Both the position numbers and the translations under genes were made by a program. From positions 1-59,277 of IMG/VR virus record IMGVR_UViG_3300036901_000095: 59,277 nucleotides of DNA. One strand, given 5' to 3'. This stretch comes from a virus. Of this stretch, positions 48,979 through 56,608 are shown one piece after another. Positions within the stretch are counted from its first letter, which is position 1, and each line of letters opens with the position of its first letter. The notes beneath the pieces are model-generated. The model was not told the DNA's origin, searched no databases, and was given only the letters and a program-made list of their open reading frames with translations.

Positions 48979-49200
48979 TCAAACGAAAAAATCCTCCAGG
49001 GCGAGGCCAGCCGCCTTGAGCAGTCCTGACCTGGCCATCTCCTGATTGGGAAAGTGTCCGACCATCTCGCCGGTCGGGATGGTCTGGATGAAGGCGGCAC
49101 AGGTATCTTGGCCTTCCTCGAACGGGTAAAGCGGAACGATTTTCCCAATGTAGATTTTGTTGAGATAGAGCGAGTTCGCTTTCCAAACATAATGCATCAT
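48979..49200 (-). CDS. Unknown small protein
   Basis: 73 residues (MMHYVWKANSLYLNKIYIGK ... MARSGLLKAAGLALEDFFV). GGAGG lies 8 bases before the ATG. Beta-rich start and helical end. It ends just before the tRNA promoter. Function unknown. Confidence 0.65.
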   Translation of the reverse strand: MMHYVWKANSLYLNKIYIGKIVPLYPFEEGQDTCAAFIQTIPTGEMVGHFPNQEMARSGLLKAAGLALEDFFV

Positions 49201-49275
49201 GAATTTTTCCTCCGATTTGAAGTTTACATTGCTTAAAAGCGTGGTTCAAGGCTATATAGAGGCATGACGTAACTT

Positions 49276-49341
49276 CTCCACTTAGCACAAATCCAATCAC
49301 GGATTTGGCACTCGCCTGAACATCAGGCGGGAATAGTGGAG
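49276..49341 (+). promoter_or_regulatory. Three-way-junction RNA leader covering a ribosome-binding site
   Basis: P1 pairs CTCCACT (49276-49282) with AGTGGAG (49335-49341). P2 is CAAATCC/GGATTTG (49288-49294 with 49301-49307). P3 is CGCCTGA/TCAGGCG (49313-49319 with 49323-49329) with a 3-base loop. All stems are perfect and the three joining strands are five bases each. The 3' strand of P1 contains GGAG, the ribosome site of the gene at 49352. The layout is that of a riboswitch, RNA thermometer or protein-binding leader; no known class is recognised. Confidence 0.6.
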
Positions 49342-49351
49342 TCTTAACATC

Positions 49352-49531
49352 ATGCAATCAGATTATCGCTCGATCAAAGAGCATCTCGCCAAGCGCCTGT
49401 TCACCAACAAGAAGCCATACCGTACCGCCGCCCAGAAGGCGGAGGCGCGGTGTCTGGCGCGTGTGGTGGATGGTCACTGGGTGTCGTCCGCTGCGGTTTC
49501 CTTTCATAACGAAAGGAGACCGCGCGATTGA
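49352..49531 (+). CDS. Small basic protein under a structured leader
   Basis: 59 residues, MQSDYRSIKEHLAKRLFTNK and then a basic run with SSAAVSFHNERRPRD. GGAG is 10 bases before the ATG and would be hidden in P1 of the leader. A TTGCTT/TATATA promoter-like pair lies about 100 bases upstream. Likely a DNA- or RNA-binding small protein; function unknown. Confidence 0.6.
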   Translation: MQSDYRSIKEHLAKRLFTNKKPYRTAAQKAEARCLARVVDGHWVSSAAVSFHNERRPRD

Positions 49532-49533
49532 GG

Positions 49534-51375
49534 TCAATTGCCGCCGAAGGCACCGATATTCCAGCCGCTGCCGGTTGAGTTCGGTTCGCTGGTACCATAG
49601 AAATCGAGCACGGGGTTGATGGTCGTCACGCTGAGCGAGGAAGGCGCAACGCCGACACCGAGCAATGGCGATCCACCTCCCAGTGCGTAGCCGGAAGGCA
49701 ATGTCTGATTACCGGTGGCGTTCCAGGACACCGTGCCAGCGGGCACGGTTCCCACGAAGCCAGGATTGCTTGTCGTGCCTCCAGTTTCTGCTGTTCGGGT
49801 TTCCCATTGCGCCAATGAGCCACTGGGCGCGGAAGCCGAGCCACAGTTCGGATCGACTCTGACGGTGGTGCCCCCATTGATCGCGAAATAGCTGTTGTTG
49901 CGCCACGTTCCAACCGGAGTCAGCGCCGGGTTACAGGTGACCGCGTAATTTCCCGAGGTGTAGGCGAAGATATTGTCGGCGATGACCGATCCGGCACCGA
50001 TGCCATTGGAGCCGTTCTGAGTCGCGAGCACGAGCGCGCCACGTCCAGCAAGGCTTGAGTTCTGGTAAATGGTATTGCCATAGGCATAGACGACGCAGGC
50101 AGTGCAACCCGTGTTATTGAATGACATTCCACCGAAAAACTCTTGCGGATTATCCTCAACGATGTAGGCGTCATTTTCACTGATGTTGCCGCGATAGGTG
50201 TTGTTGGTCCAGTCACTGGTGACGACTCCCATCCAGCCATAAAGTCCTGCTCCGGCGTTGTTATGGGTGTAATTGTACTCCACCACGCTGTTCGTGGTTG
50301 ATCCATCGAGATCAATTCCGTCGCCGTCACAACCGGTGGTCATGTTGATCGCTGTATTATAAACTTCGTTGCTGGAAATCGTGACATTTGAAACATCCTG
50401 GGTTTCTATTCCCGATGTGCCGCCGCATTGCGTGGTCTGATTGTATCCGCTGTCATGCACGATGTTGTTCGTGATCAGTATCGTGCCACTGTGAGAATGG
50501 ACTATGTTCATGCCTTCACCGCCGAACACATTCAGAAACGATGGCCGACCGCCGAAATTCGAAAGCACGTTGCCAGAGACAATAATGTTTCCGGTTGATC
50601 CGTTGATCTGCACACCGTCATCATCTAGCGCCGCTGTCGTCAGTCCATGCAGCACGTTGTCGGCGATGACGACATTGCCGCTCGAATCAGTGCGGGTGGC
50701 CGAGGTGATGTCTCCGCCGCCAATCGTCTCACCGTTGGCGACGAAAAATCCACCGATGTCATTCCCGTTCACCGATCCGGTCGACGCACCGGTCACATAG
50801 ACGCCAGCGGTGGTGCAGTTAGCGCCAGCGCCACTTGGACAGGTGCCTGATATGCCAGAGCGGATGGTGAGATTCTGAACGACGAAACCGTTGACCGAAT
50901 TCACCAGGACAGTGGAACTGATGTCTCCCCCGGTGTTGGACTGAAGAATCGCGTTGCCTGTGCCATAGGATTGCACGACTATTGGATTGTTTGGCGAGGC
51001 ACCAGTAACATTCACGGTCGATGGAGTCGGGGAGCAAATCGAACACGAATTGACTGTGCTTAAGACGAGATTTCCGGAGAAAGTCTGCCCACCATTGAAG
51101 TTAATGCATTGACCAGCCGTGAAACTGGAGAAACTGCTGACATGCGCGATGGTTTGCCATGCGGTCGCGGGGGACAGTCCGTTCGCTGAATCGGAACCAG
51201 AATTTGACACATAGTATTGCGTACCCACGCAAGTGGAGGTTGGCGGGACGCTCATTTGCGCGGCAAAACCCGCTGGCAGTCCGATTTGCGCGCTTGCTCT
51301 CTCGACGGGCAGTACCGATAATGATAATGATGCCGTAATCATCACAATCGCGATGACGGCCAATTTCCTAAACAT
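49534..51375 (-). CDS. Secreted right-handed beta-helix protein (pectate-lyase-like)
   Basis: 613 residues. A Sec signal peptide (MFRKLAVIAIVMITASLSLS, cleavage near ASA) is followed by TQYYVSNSGSDSANGLSPAT, the usual opening of parallel-beta-helix proteins, then many coils such as GNVVIADNVLHGL, GNIIVSGNVLSNF and SNVTISSNEVYNT. The family includes polysaccharide lyases and carbohydrate-binding proteins. Catalytic residues cannot be named. A leftward late box lies 26 bases upstream. Phage depolymerases are normally virion spikes without a signal peptide, so export from the infected cell is unusual. Confidence 0.75.
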   Translation of the reverse strand: MFRKLAVIAIVMITASLSLSVLPVERASAQIGLPAGFAAQMSVPPTSTCVGTQYYVSNSGSDSANGLSPATAWQTIAHVSSFSSFTAGQCINFNGGQTFSGNLVLSTVNSCSICSPTPSTVNVTGASPNNPIVVQSYGTGNAILQSNTGGDISSTVLVNSVNGFVVQNLTIRSGISGTCPSGAGANCTTAGVYVTGASTGSVNGNDIGGFFVANGETIGGGDITSATRTDSSGNVVIADNVLHGLTTAALDDDGVQINGSTGNIIVSGNVLSNFGGRPSFLNVFGGEGMNIVHSHSGTILITNNIVHDSGYNQTTQCGGTSGIETQDVSNVTISSNEVYNTAINMTTGCDGDGIDLDGSTTNSVVEYNYTHNNAGAGLYGWMGVVTSDWTNNTYRGNISENDAYIVEDNPQEFFGGMSFNNTGCTACVVYAYGNTIYQNSSLAGRGALVLATQNGSNGIGAGSVIADNIFAYTSGNYAVTCNPALTPVGTWRNNSYFAINGGTTVRVDPNCGSASAPSGSLAQWETRTAETGGTTSNPGFVGTVPAGTVSWNATGNQTLPSGYALGGGSPLLGVGVAPSSLSVTTINPVLDFYGTSEPNSTGSGWNIGAFGGN

Positions 51376-51400
51376 CAGTTCTTAGTCCTGTTTTCTCCTC

Positions 51401-51408
51401 TATTTATT
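51401..51408 (-). promoter_or_regulatory. T4-type late promoter box AATAAATA
   Basis: AATAAATA on the minus strand, 26 bases before ATG 51375 of the beta-helix gene; the same spacing as the leftward boxes at 5002 and 31108. Confidence 0.6.
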
Positions 51409-51418
51409 TTGGAGAAAA

Positions 51419-51916
51419 CTATCGCAGTTTATTTTGCTTACATTTTCCGAAATGAAGCCGAGCCATCATGGCTTTTTGCCCGATCTTACCACAATGCGGG
51501 CAAGTCGTTTTTGCAGCAAAAGGATGTGTTCCATTTTCGATGCAGCGACGCTGTATTTCTCCACCCAATAAATGGTGCGTCCCATCTGCTAATCGACGCT
51601 GAGTCTGTATCCGTGATATTTGACCCCCTAAGAAATTATGAGTGCCGTTTTCTATCTGTTGTCGAGCGGTTTTTCTTGCTAAATCACTTATAACTTCTGG
51701 ACTTGATTTCAATCGGAACGTCATTATCAAACAAGCTTTCCAATCATCTTGAGCGTAATGAATATCGTAATGCTCTTGTACGGTGATAGCTTTTAAGTTT
51801 GAAGGATCGTGATTTTTGTGATTTCCGTCTACGTGATGAATATCGTAGGATTTTCCATCTGGCTCTCTCGGTATTGGGCCATAATGTTGCTCATATATTT
51901 TACGGTATTTTGACAT
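51419..51916 (-). CDS. HNH homing endonuclease with NUMOD-like repeats
   Basis: 165 residues from ATG 51916. IHHVDGNHKNHDPSNLKAIT and YDIHYA form the HNH core. Three repeats of x-x-GTH-x-x-LGG type (ENGTHNFLGG, ADGTHHLLGG, ENGTHPFAAK) are DNA-binding modules of intron-type endonucleases, and CPHCGKIGQKAMMARLHFGKC is a zinc finger. The longer frame upstream of 51916 lies inside the RNase P RNA and is rejected. A GATAAATA box ends 4 bases before the ATG. It sits directly behind rnpB. Confidence 0.82.
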   Translation of the reverse strand: MSKYRKIYEQHYGPIPREPDGKSYDIHHVDGNHKNHDPSNLKAITVQEHYDIHYAQDDWKACLIMTFRLKSSPEVISDLARKTARQQIENGTHNFLGGQISRIQTQRRLADGTHHLLGGEIQRRCIENGTHPFAAKTTCPHCGKIGQKAMMARLHFGKCKQNKLR

Positions 51917-51920
51917 ACCG

Positions 51921-51928
51921 TATTTATC
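51921..51928 (-). promoter_or_regulatory. T4-type late promoter box GATAAATA
   Basis: GATAAATA on the minus strand, ending 4 bases before the HNH ATG, so a message from it would be leaderless. It lies between the RNase P RNA 3' end and the HNH gene. Confidence 0.55.
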
Positions 51929-51941
51929 AAAAGGAGAGAGT

Positions 51942-52378
51942 GGATCACTGTTTCTATAAGCTGGGTTCTGTCCAGAATCTTTCGATTCCTGTACTGTCAT
52001 TCCTCTTGCCTAAACCGTCGCCGGTCAGGTCTTTGCCCTCAACCCGGAACCATCCCCTGACGATGGGTAGCAAGTTCCCTATTTGAGGTTGCACCCTCTA
52101 TCCTGTCGCCAGCGTTTCACCCCATCTCCTGTGATCAGGCAGTTGGCCGGATTACCTCTAAGTCTTTCGACCTGGCGTTCTCCAGTTTCCTGTCCATGAC
52201 ATGGCGAATATTATCTCCCGAAGGAGTTTCATCCCTTCCTCAGGCGGGTCTCGTCTCTGTGGCCGTGTCTCACCTCTCGGTGGGCAGGTGTTACCTGCTA
52301 AAGTTCGTCAGCGGTGCCCAGACTTTCCTCTCTACCATCATTGCTGATGGCACGAGCGACAATCCAAAACAGTGATCC
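51942..52378 (-). ncRNA. rnpB: RNase P RNA (type A)
   Basis: 437 bases. A perfect 12-bp P1 helix pairs GGATCACTGTTT (52378-52367) with AAACAGTGATCC (51953-51942). The universal P4 element AGAGGAAAGTC is at 52331-52321, followed by GCAGGTAACACCTGC and CACAGAGACGAGACCCGCC. The 3' part has CAAATAGGGAAC, AGGAATGACAG and GACAGAACCCAGCTTATAG. These match E. coli rnpB in order and spacing. RNase P RNA is the catalytic part of the enzyme that trims the 5' ends of tRNAs. E. coli rnpB has 377 bases, so this one carries extra loops. No protein subunit gene (rnpA) is seen here. Confidence 0.93.
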
Positions 52379-52385
52379 AAGGAAA

Positions 52386-52414
52386 CACATAGATGATTTT
52401 TTCTTTATAGACAA
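52386..52414 (-). promoter_or_regulatory. Sigma-70-type promoter of rnpB
   Basis: TTGTCT (52409-52414) and TATGTG (52386-52391), 17 bases apart on the minus strand; the expected start falls at the 5' end of the P1 helix. Confidence 0.5.
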
Positions 52415-52461
52415 GGAAGAAGCGACATCTTAGATGAACGAACACAAAAGGTGATCCCACG

Positions 52462-53319
52462 GTGCTTGCCAATGTTCACGTCCACGGCAATTTAACTGAA
52501 CCAGGTTCCTTCGCTGAAGCCGACAGGCGGATACTGTCCACACCACGCCATCTGCGGGCGTTCCAGAGGGCCTTCGGACGGCTCCCGGTCAACCTGGAAG
52601 TTCACTTCGTTCATCTCGATAGGGACCTCTCTCAACCGGGATGGTCATATTACCATGAGGACGGAACAAAACGGCTGAGACACCTGGTGGGTACTGATAT
52701 CGGGTTTCTGACACCCGAGCACATCACCAGGGTCTATGGCGTCGAGATACGGGAAAGTTCCTCGGCGCTAACGGCTGTCTTCGTCGAGAATTTCGGCGGC
52801 AGGCAGCCGCTTCCGTTCACGACATGGATGGTCATGCATCGCCTGGGTCACTTGTTGTTCCAGCGCAATCCGGACCCGAATTTAAATCTGATCTGGGATG
52901 ATTTCATCAACACCATGAGAGGTATTGGGGGGCTCTATTGGTGCGATGTTCTCAACCATACATCCTTGGAGCTTACCTACTCACCCCGTGAAATCCAGGT
53001 CCAGATGTCCGCCATCGACGTTTCACTCGATTGCTACTTTGGCACGTCTCACGCGGCGCGGAATGGAACATGCATCAATGAAACGGAGTGGTTCTTTGAT
53101 TGTTTCGCGCAACTCTACATGACTGGCGCGATTTCATTCCGACGAGCGCAGCGACAGTTGATCTCATTGCACGGATCGCGACCCAATGTGCTCTTCGTCC
53201 TGGCTCCCACCATCGACTCAGCGGTGATCGATGAGAAACTCACCGGTCTGGCCACGCGCCTCAAACAGACGTTCGACGGCCTTCTGACGCGGAACGTAGG
53301 CCGGATCGGGGTGCTCTGA
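52462..53319 (+). CDS. Phage protein with HRLGH motif
   Basis: 285 residues from a GTG start with AAAGGTGAT upstream. TTWMVMHRLGHLLFQ has the H-x-x-x-H spacing of metallopeptidases but Arg replaces the catalytic Glu. Other segments are NLEVHFVHLDRDLSQPGWSY and TEWFFDCFAQLYMTGAISFR. Proteins of this type occur in several large phages with no known role. It reads away from rnpB. Confidence 0.6.
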   Translation: MLANVHVHGNLTEPGSFAEADRRILSTPRHLRAFQRAFGRLPVNLEVHFVHLDRDLSQPGWSYYHEDGTKRLRHLVGTDIGFLTPEHITRVYGVEIRESSSALTAVFVENFGGRQPLPFTTWMVMHRLGHLLFQRNPDPNLNLIWDDFINTMRGIGGLYWCDVLNHTSLELTYSPREIQVQMSAIDVSLDCYFGTSHAARNGTCINETEWFFDCFAQLYMTGAISFRRAQRQLISLHGSRPNVLFVLAPTIDSAVIDEKLTGLATRLKQTFDGLLTRNVGRIGVL

Positions 53320-53326
53320 CTCGATA

Positions 53327-53461
53327 CTATTTGAGCAGTAGGATGATCAAGCTTGTCACGAACACGGCCACCATAAGGATTCTGACCGTTATTACCAGCC
53401 TATCGACTGGCCTCGACTGCCTCGACCGGTTGGCACCGTAGGCTCCTGTTTCGTCGTACAT
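53327..53461 (-). CDS. Small membrane protein
   Basis: 44 residues: a polar, basic first half (MYDETGAYGANRSRQSRPVD) and a transmembrane helix (RLVITVRILMVAVFVTSLII). GGGAAG lies just before the ATG. It fills the gap between two larger genes. Function unknown. Confidence 0.6.
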   Translation of the reverse strand: MYDETGAYGANRSRQSRPVDRLVITVRILMVAVFVTSLIILLLK

Positions 53462-53506
53462 CTTCGCTTCCCACACGTCGTTTCACATCGTATACTAACT
53501 TATCGT

Positions 53507-53914
53507 CTAGTGCAAAGTTGTCGAGGGCGTTGGTTTCGGATTATTCGCCGCGTATATGGCGAGACCTTCGTACAATAGTCTGACTTCGGCATCGAGCGGA
53601 GTCTGATCCTCCGGCAAGGCAATCGGACGTTCCCTCCCACGAGTGGTGCCGATCACTTCCGCGCCCCAACACCGGCCATTCCACGGCAGCGGCATGTTGG
53701 CGAGATAGACCCGCACTTTCTCATCAGAACTGTTGTCGTCCAGCAGCTTACGATTATCGTCTTCAGTGACCGGCACGCACCAGACGCCTTCACTCCTGGG
53801 CCAACCTTCGTGACGAACCAGATTGATTTTTTTAACGCCGAATTTCTCCCCCAGGCTCTGCGCCAGAGAAATCCGTTGGTTGGCGAATTCAAGGGCCTCT
53901 TCGCTGTCTGCCAT
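53507..53914 (-). CDS. Unknown protein
   Basis: 135 residues from ATG 53914, which overlaps the upstream stop. Contains EEALEFANQRISLAQSLGEK, GVWCVPVTEDDNRKLLDDNS and EVRLLYEGLAIYAANN. The alternation of strands and helices suggests a small folded domain. No family is recognised. Confidence 0.6.
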   Translation of the reverse strand: MADSEEALEFANQRISLAQSLGEKFGVKKINLVRHEGWPRSEGVWCVPVTEDDNRKLLDDNSSDEKVRVYLANMPLPWNGRCWGAEVIGTTRGRERPIALPEDQTPLDAEVRLLYEGLAIYAANNPKPTPSTTLH

Positions 53915-54345
53915 CAATCGATTCCCATTTTGGCTGCGCATTCTGGCCCAATGCCTCGGTCGATGCTCTCCGGCACGGTCAACAGCCTGCCGCACTTGCC
54001 GCACTTCCCCTCGTGCCGGACTTCAAGATGAACCGTCTCCGGTTTTTTCTTCTGAGTCAACACCTTCTCGCACATGAAATTGAGCGCGAGGATTGGCTTG
54101 GAATTGGACAGCAATTTGCTTCCACGGGTGAGCCGAAACTCGCTGTCTTTCAACTCACCGATGTAGATGTAATCCGACGTGTTATCTCGACCATACAAGA
54201 CCTCAACGAAAATCTGACCCGTTTTTTTCTTCAGACGGGCGCGATAGGTGTAATGTGCTCCGGTCTTGATGGATGACAGCGTGAACGTGGCGTTGCCAGC
54301 ATTCACGAATCGCTCGATATCCACTGGATCATGCATGATGGACAT
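53914..54345 (-). CDS. Zinc-finger protein (DUF6011-like)
   Basis: 143 residues. A beta-rich body (FTLSSIKTGAHYTYRARLKK) is followed by a C-terminal zinc site, KCGKCGRLLTVPESIDRGIG and PECA. This C-terminal box is common in phage proteins beside the DnaJ-zinc-like protein encoded next to it. The start overlaps the upstream stop at TGATG, so the two are translated together. Role unknown. Confidence 0.65.
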   Translation of the reverse strand: MSIMHDPVDIERFVNAGNATFTLSSIKTGAHYTYRARLKKKTGQIFVEVLYGRDNTSDYIYIGELKDSEFRLTRGSKLLSNSKPILALNFMCEKVLTQKKKPETVHLEVRHEGKCGKCGRLLTVPESIDRGIGPECAAKMGID

Positions 54346-55196
54346 CAGGCTGTCGCCTTCTGCGTTGTCTTGACTGCCTTGGCTGTCTTGATTCTCACAT
54401 AGTTGAGAACCGTTTGCGCCTCATTGTTGAATTCGGAATGCTCTTTCACGATACCACTAATCGTCAAGGTGTCACCGACCGGAACGCGAAAGGAAGTAGA
54501 TTTCACCACGATGGCCGCGCCGTCCGCCGTCCGCATGGTGGTGACGTAAACCGTCTCGCTATTGTCGTGATAGAAGCTCTTGAAAAACGCCTGTTTCACA
54601 TATGTCGACTCACGTTCCGCAGTCACCACAAGCTCAAGCTTGTCACCAACGTTGCCGATATGACGCGACGCGGCGCGAACCACCGCGCGAGCCTGATCCT
54701 TTTCGAACGACGCATAAACCGCCAACTCCTGCGCTGGTGTCCAATGCGCCTTTTTATTCGCGTGACGCAGCATGTCACCCAGGAAACCATCCCGATACGG
54801 AACGTCTTCACCGTCAAACGCACGACCAGAGTCGCGGCCCGCGACTTCAAGCCAGGCGAGCACTTCTTTGTGTTCAGCGAGAAACGCGCCGCGCCGCGCG
54901 GAAATCTCGGCTTGTGCCGTGGCGTACGCACGGTCGTTCTTGGCTTTCTCGGCGGCTGCCTTCTTGTCGCGTGCCGCATTCAGTTTGGCCAGCTTCTCGC
55001 CCGTGTAAATGGGAACCGACTTGGGGGTGCCACGGCAACTGCCTCGGCATTGGAAGCAGATACCGCCTTCAACGTGCCGGTAGCCCTCGATCCATCCCGC
55101 TCCACCGCAACGACCACAGACCGGAACGATGATGGTGTGACCGTCCGCCTTGTCGGCACTTGAACCTTTGAAAACCGAGCCGTCGCGAAAGAACAT
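54345..55196 (-). CDS. DnaJ-type zinc-finger protein
   Basis: 283 residues from ATG 55196 (GTG 55205 is an alternative). CGRCGGAGWIEGYRHVEGG with CFQCRGSCRG is a DnaJ-like CxxCxGxG zinc domain (about 27-57). A charged helix (GEKLAKLNAARDKKAAAEKA) follows, then a beta domain (about 200-270, GDKLELVVTAERE, VGDTLTISGIVKE). It is a common phage protein with no J-domain, so it probably binds nucleic acid or protein through the zinc site. Confidence 0.7.
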   Translation of the reverse strand: MFFRDGSVFKGSSADKADGHTIIVPVCGRCGGAGWIEGYRHVEGGICFQCRGSCRGTPKSVPIYTGEKLAKLNAARDKKAAAEKAKNDRAYATAQAEISARRGAFLAEHKEVLAWLEVAGRDSGRAFDGEDVPYRDGFLGDMLRHANKKAHWTPAQELAVYASFEKDQARAVVRAASRHIGNVGDKLELVVTAERESTYVKQAFFKSFYHDNSETVYVTTMRTADGAAIVVKSTSFRVPVGDTLTISGIVKEHSEFNNEAQTVLNYVRIKTAKAVKTTQKATA

Positions 55197-55383
55197 CTCG
55201 ACCACAATACGTCTCCAACCCGTCTTGATATCCAGAGGTTACCACGGTTTTTCAATCTGTCAAGAAAGTTCGGTGAGAAAAAACCGCCATTTATCCATCT
55301 TTCGTCATAACAAAAAGCTGTCGGGAACCGGCACACGCGATGGTCTAAATATCAGTCATAGAAGGACCCTTTATGACTGTGTC

Positions 55384-55617
55384 ATGACCATCATCCGATT
55401 TCCTGGTAGTCCCGAAATCTGCGGTACTACCGACCCTGATCCAAATCACCGATTAGCGGTCGGCCAGGTCTCGTTCACATGCACATCCTGCGACAATACC
55501 ACCAGCGTCGATTTCCATAACATGATCTTTCGCAGTCTTGAGTTCTATTGCGGCACCTGTGGAAATCCTTACAGAATCGTAAATCCGGCCTTCGTCAACA
55601 TCACCAAATTAAAATAA
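55384..55617 (+). CDS. Zinc-ribbon small protein
   Basis: 77 residues. FTCTSCDNTTSVDF and LEFYCGTCGNPYRI give two CxxC pairs about 28 residues apart, a zinc ribbon. ATG 55384 is used. A weak TCTAAATA late-type box lies about 35 bases upstream. Function unknown; such ribbons often touch nucleic acid. Confidence 0.65.
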   Translation: MTIIRFPGSPEICGTTDPDPNHRLAVGQVSFTCTSCDNTTSVDFHNMIFRSLEFYCGTCGNPYRIVNPAFVNITKLK

Positions 55618-55622
55618 CGTGC

Positions 55623-55652
55623 TGGACATTATCACGATAGCTTAACTATACT
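55623..55652 (+). promoter_or_regulatory. Sigma-70-type promoter of the MazG-like gene
   Basis: TGGACA (55623-55628) and TATACT (55647-55652), 18 bases apart, 25 bases before ATG 55677. Confidence 0.5.
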
Positions 55653-55676
55653 GGCTTTTTGCAGAGAAAGTTCATT

Positions 55677-56249
55677 ATGTTTCAACGTGTAAATGAGTTC
55701 CATCGTATTTTCGGTCAGCACATCGCCGATGCCCCCGCCCTTCCCGACATGCGCGAACGCGCGCTACGCATGAGCCTGCTTCTGGAGGAAGTGGATGAGT
55801 TCTGTGTCGCGTACTTTGATGATGATCTGGTGGAAATGGCCGATGGCCTGGCTGACATGTGCTACATCATCGCCGGAACCTGTGTCAGCTATGGTATCTG
55901 TCCGGAGGGCAGCTTCGAATCGCCCTATGAGGACGTGCTTGGTCAGATGACCATGTTCTACAATCTAAAACTCGATGAGATCGTGCGCGAGGATTTCGCC
56001 AAATACGTCTGGGCGGAAACCGACAACGATCTGCCGCGCATCAAGGACACGCTCATGCAACTGATGACTTCGATCTTCGGCATCAGCCTGCATCTCGGCA
56101 TCCCGTTGAACCAGGTATTCGCCGAAGTGCATCGCAGCAACCTTGCGAAGGCTCCTGATGGTGTCGTACAGTACAGAGAGGACGGCAAAGTTCAAAAACC
56201 GAGCGGATGGACGCCGCCTGACATCAAATCCATTCTTGGTGTCGAATAA
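55677..56249 (+). CDS. MazG/HisE-like nucleotide pyrophosphohydrolase
   Basis: 190 residues. RALRMSLLLEEVDEFCVAYF and EMADGLADMCYIIAGTCVSY show the E-x-x-E and D-x-x-D metal residues of all-alpha NTP pyrophosphohydrolases. The end (VFAEVHRSNLAKAPDGVVQY, KVQKPSGWTPPDI) is typical of the phage phosphoribosyl-ATP-pyrophosphatase-like group. These enzymes remove pyrophosphate from nucleotides; in phages they may clear unwanted dNTPs or alter stress nucleotides. Confidence 0.82.
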   Translation: MFQRVNEFHRIFGQHIADAPALPDMRERALRMSLLLEEVDEFCVAYFDDDLVEMADGLADMCYIIAGTCVSYGICPEGSFESPYEDVLGQMTMFYNLKLDEIVREDFAKYVWAETDNDLPRIKDTLMQLMTSIFGISLHLGIPLNQVFAEVHRSNLAKAPDGVVQYREDGKVQKPSGWTPPDIKSILGVE

Positions 56250-56252
56250 ATA
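56245..56252 (+). promoter_or_regulatory. T4-type late promoter box AATAAATA
   Basis: AATAAATA includes the TAA stop of the MazG-like gene and ends 4 bases before ATG 56257, so the message would be leaderless. Confidence 0.55.
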
Positions 56253-56256
56253 CCTC

Positions 56257-56607
56257 ATGTTCTTCGACCCAAAGACCTTCACCAATGACCAGTTGTTTGA
56301 AAAACAACTGGAATTGGTGCGCAAGAAAATCATGTCCGCCCGGTTCGGCAACGTCGACACGACCACGCAGATTCAGAACATGATCGACGCGATAGACAAT
56401 GAACGACGGGAGCGGATGTTCACCGACATCATTGGGTCGTACATGAAATCATCCCCAGCCGTCACCATCGAAACCGATCCTTTCCTGAAGGAACATGATG
56501 CCGCTGAAGCAGAAATCGAACTTGAAAAGCACCCCAAGCCGGTGGTGAGCAAACCGGTGAGACGACCAGTGAGAACCTTACGACCTGTGAATTTGAAGGA
56601 TGGGTGA
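56257..56607 (+). CDS. Unknown helical protein, late gene
   Basis: 116 residues from ATG 56257 (MFFDPKTFTNDQLFEKQLEL), with long helices and a Pro/Arg-rich basic end (PKPVVSKPVRRPVRTLRPVN). There is no ribosome site, but a late box lies 4 bases upstream. Helical adapters near head genes look like this, but no family is recognised. Confidence 0.55.
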   Translation: MFFDPKTFTNDQLFEKQLELVRKKIMSARFGNVDTTTQIQNMIDAIDNERRERMFTDIIGSYMKSSPAVTIETDPFLKEHDAAEAEIELEKHPKPVVSKPVRRPVRTLRPVNLKDG

Positions 56608-56608
56608 C

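Noticed and set aside
48719-49357. Leftward open frame of about 210 codons across the tRNA-Arg(ACG) gene
   Set aside because: It runs through a tRNA gene, the tRNA promoter and a convincing small gene in another frame.
51917-52000. N-terminal extension of the HNH protein to 52000
   Set aside because: These codons lie within and beside the 3' end of the RNase P RNA; the ATG at 51916 begins the recognisable HNH protein.
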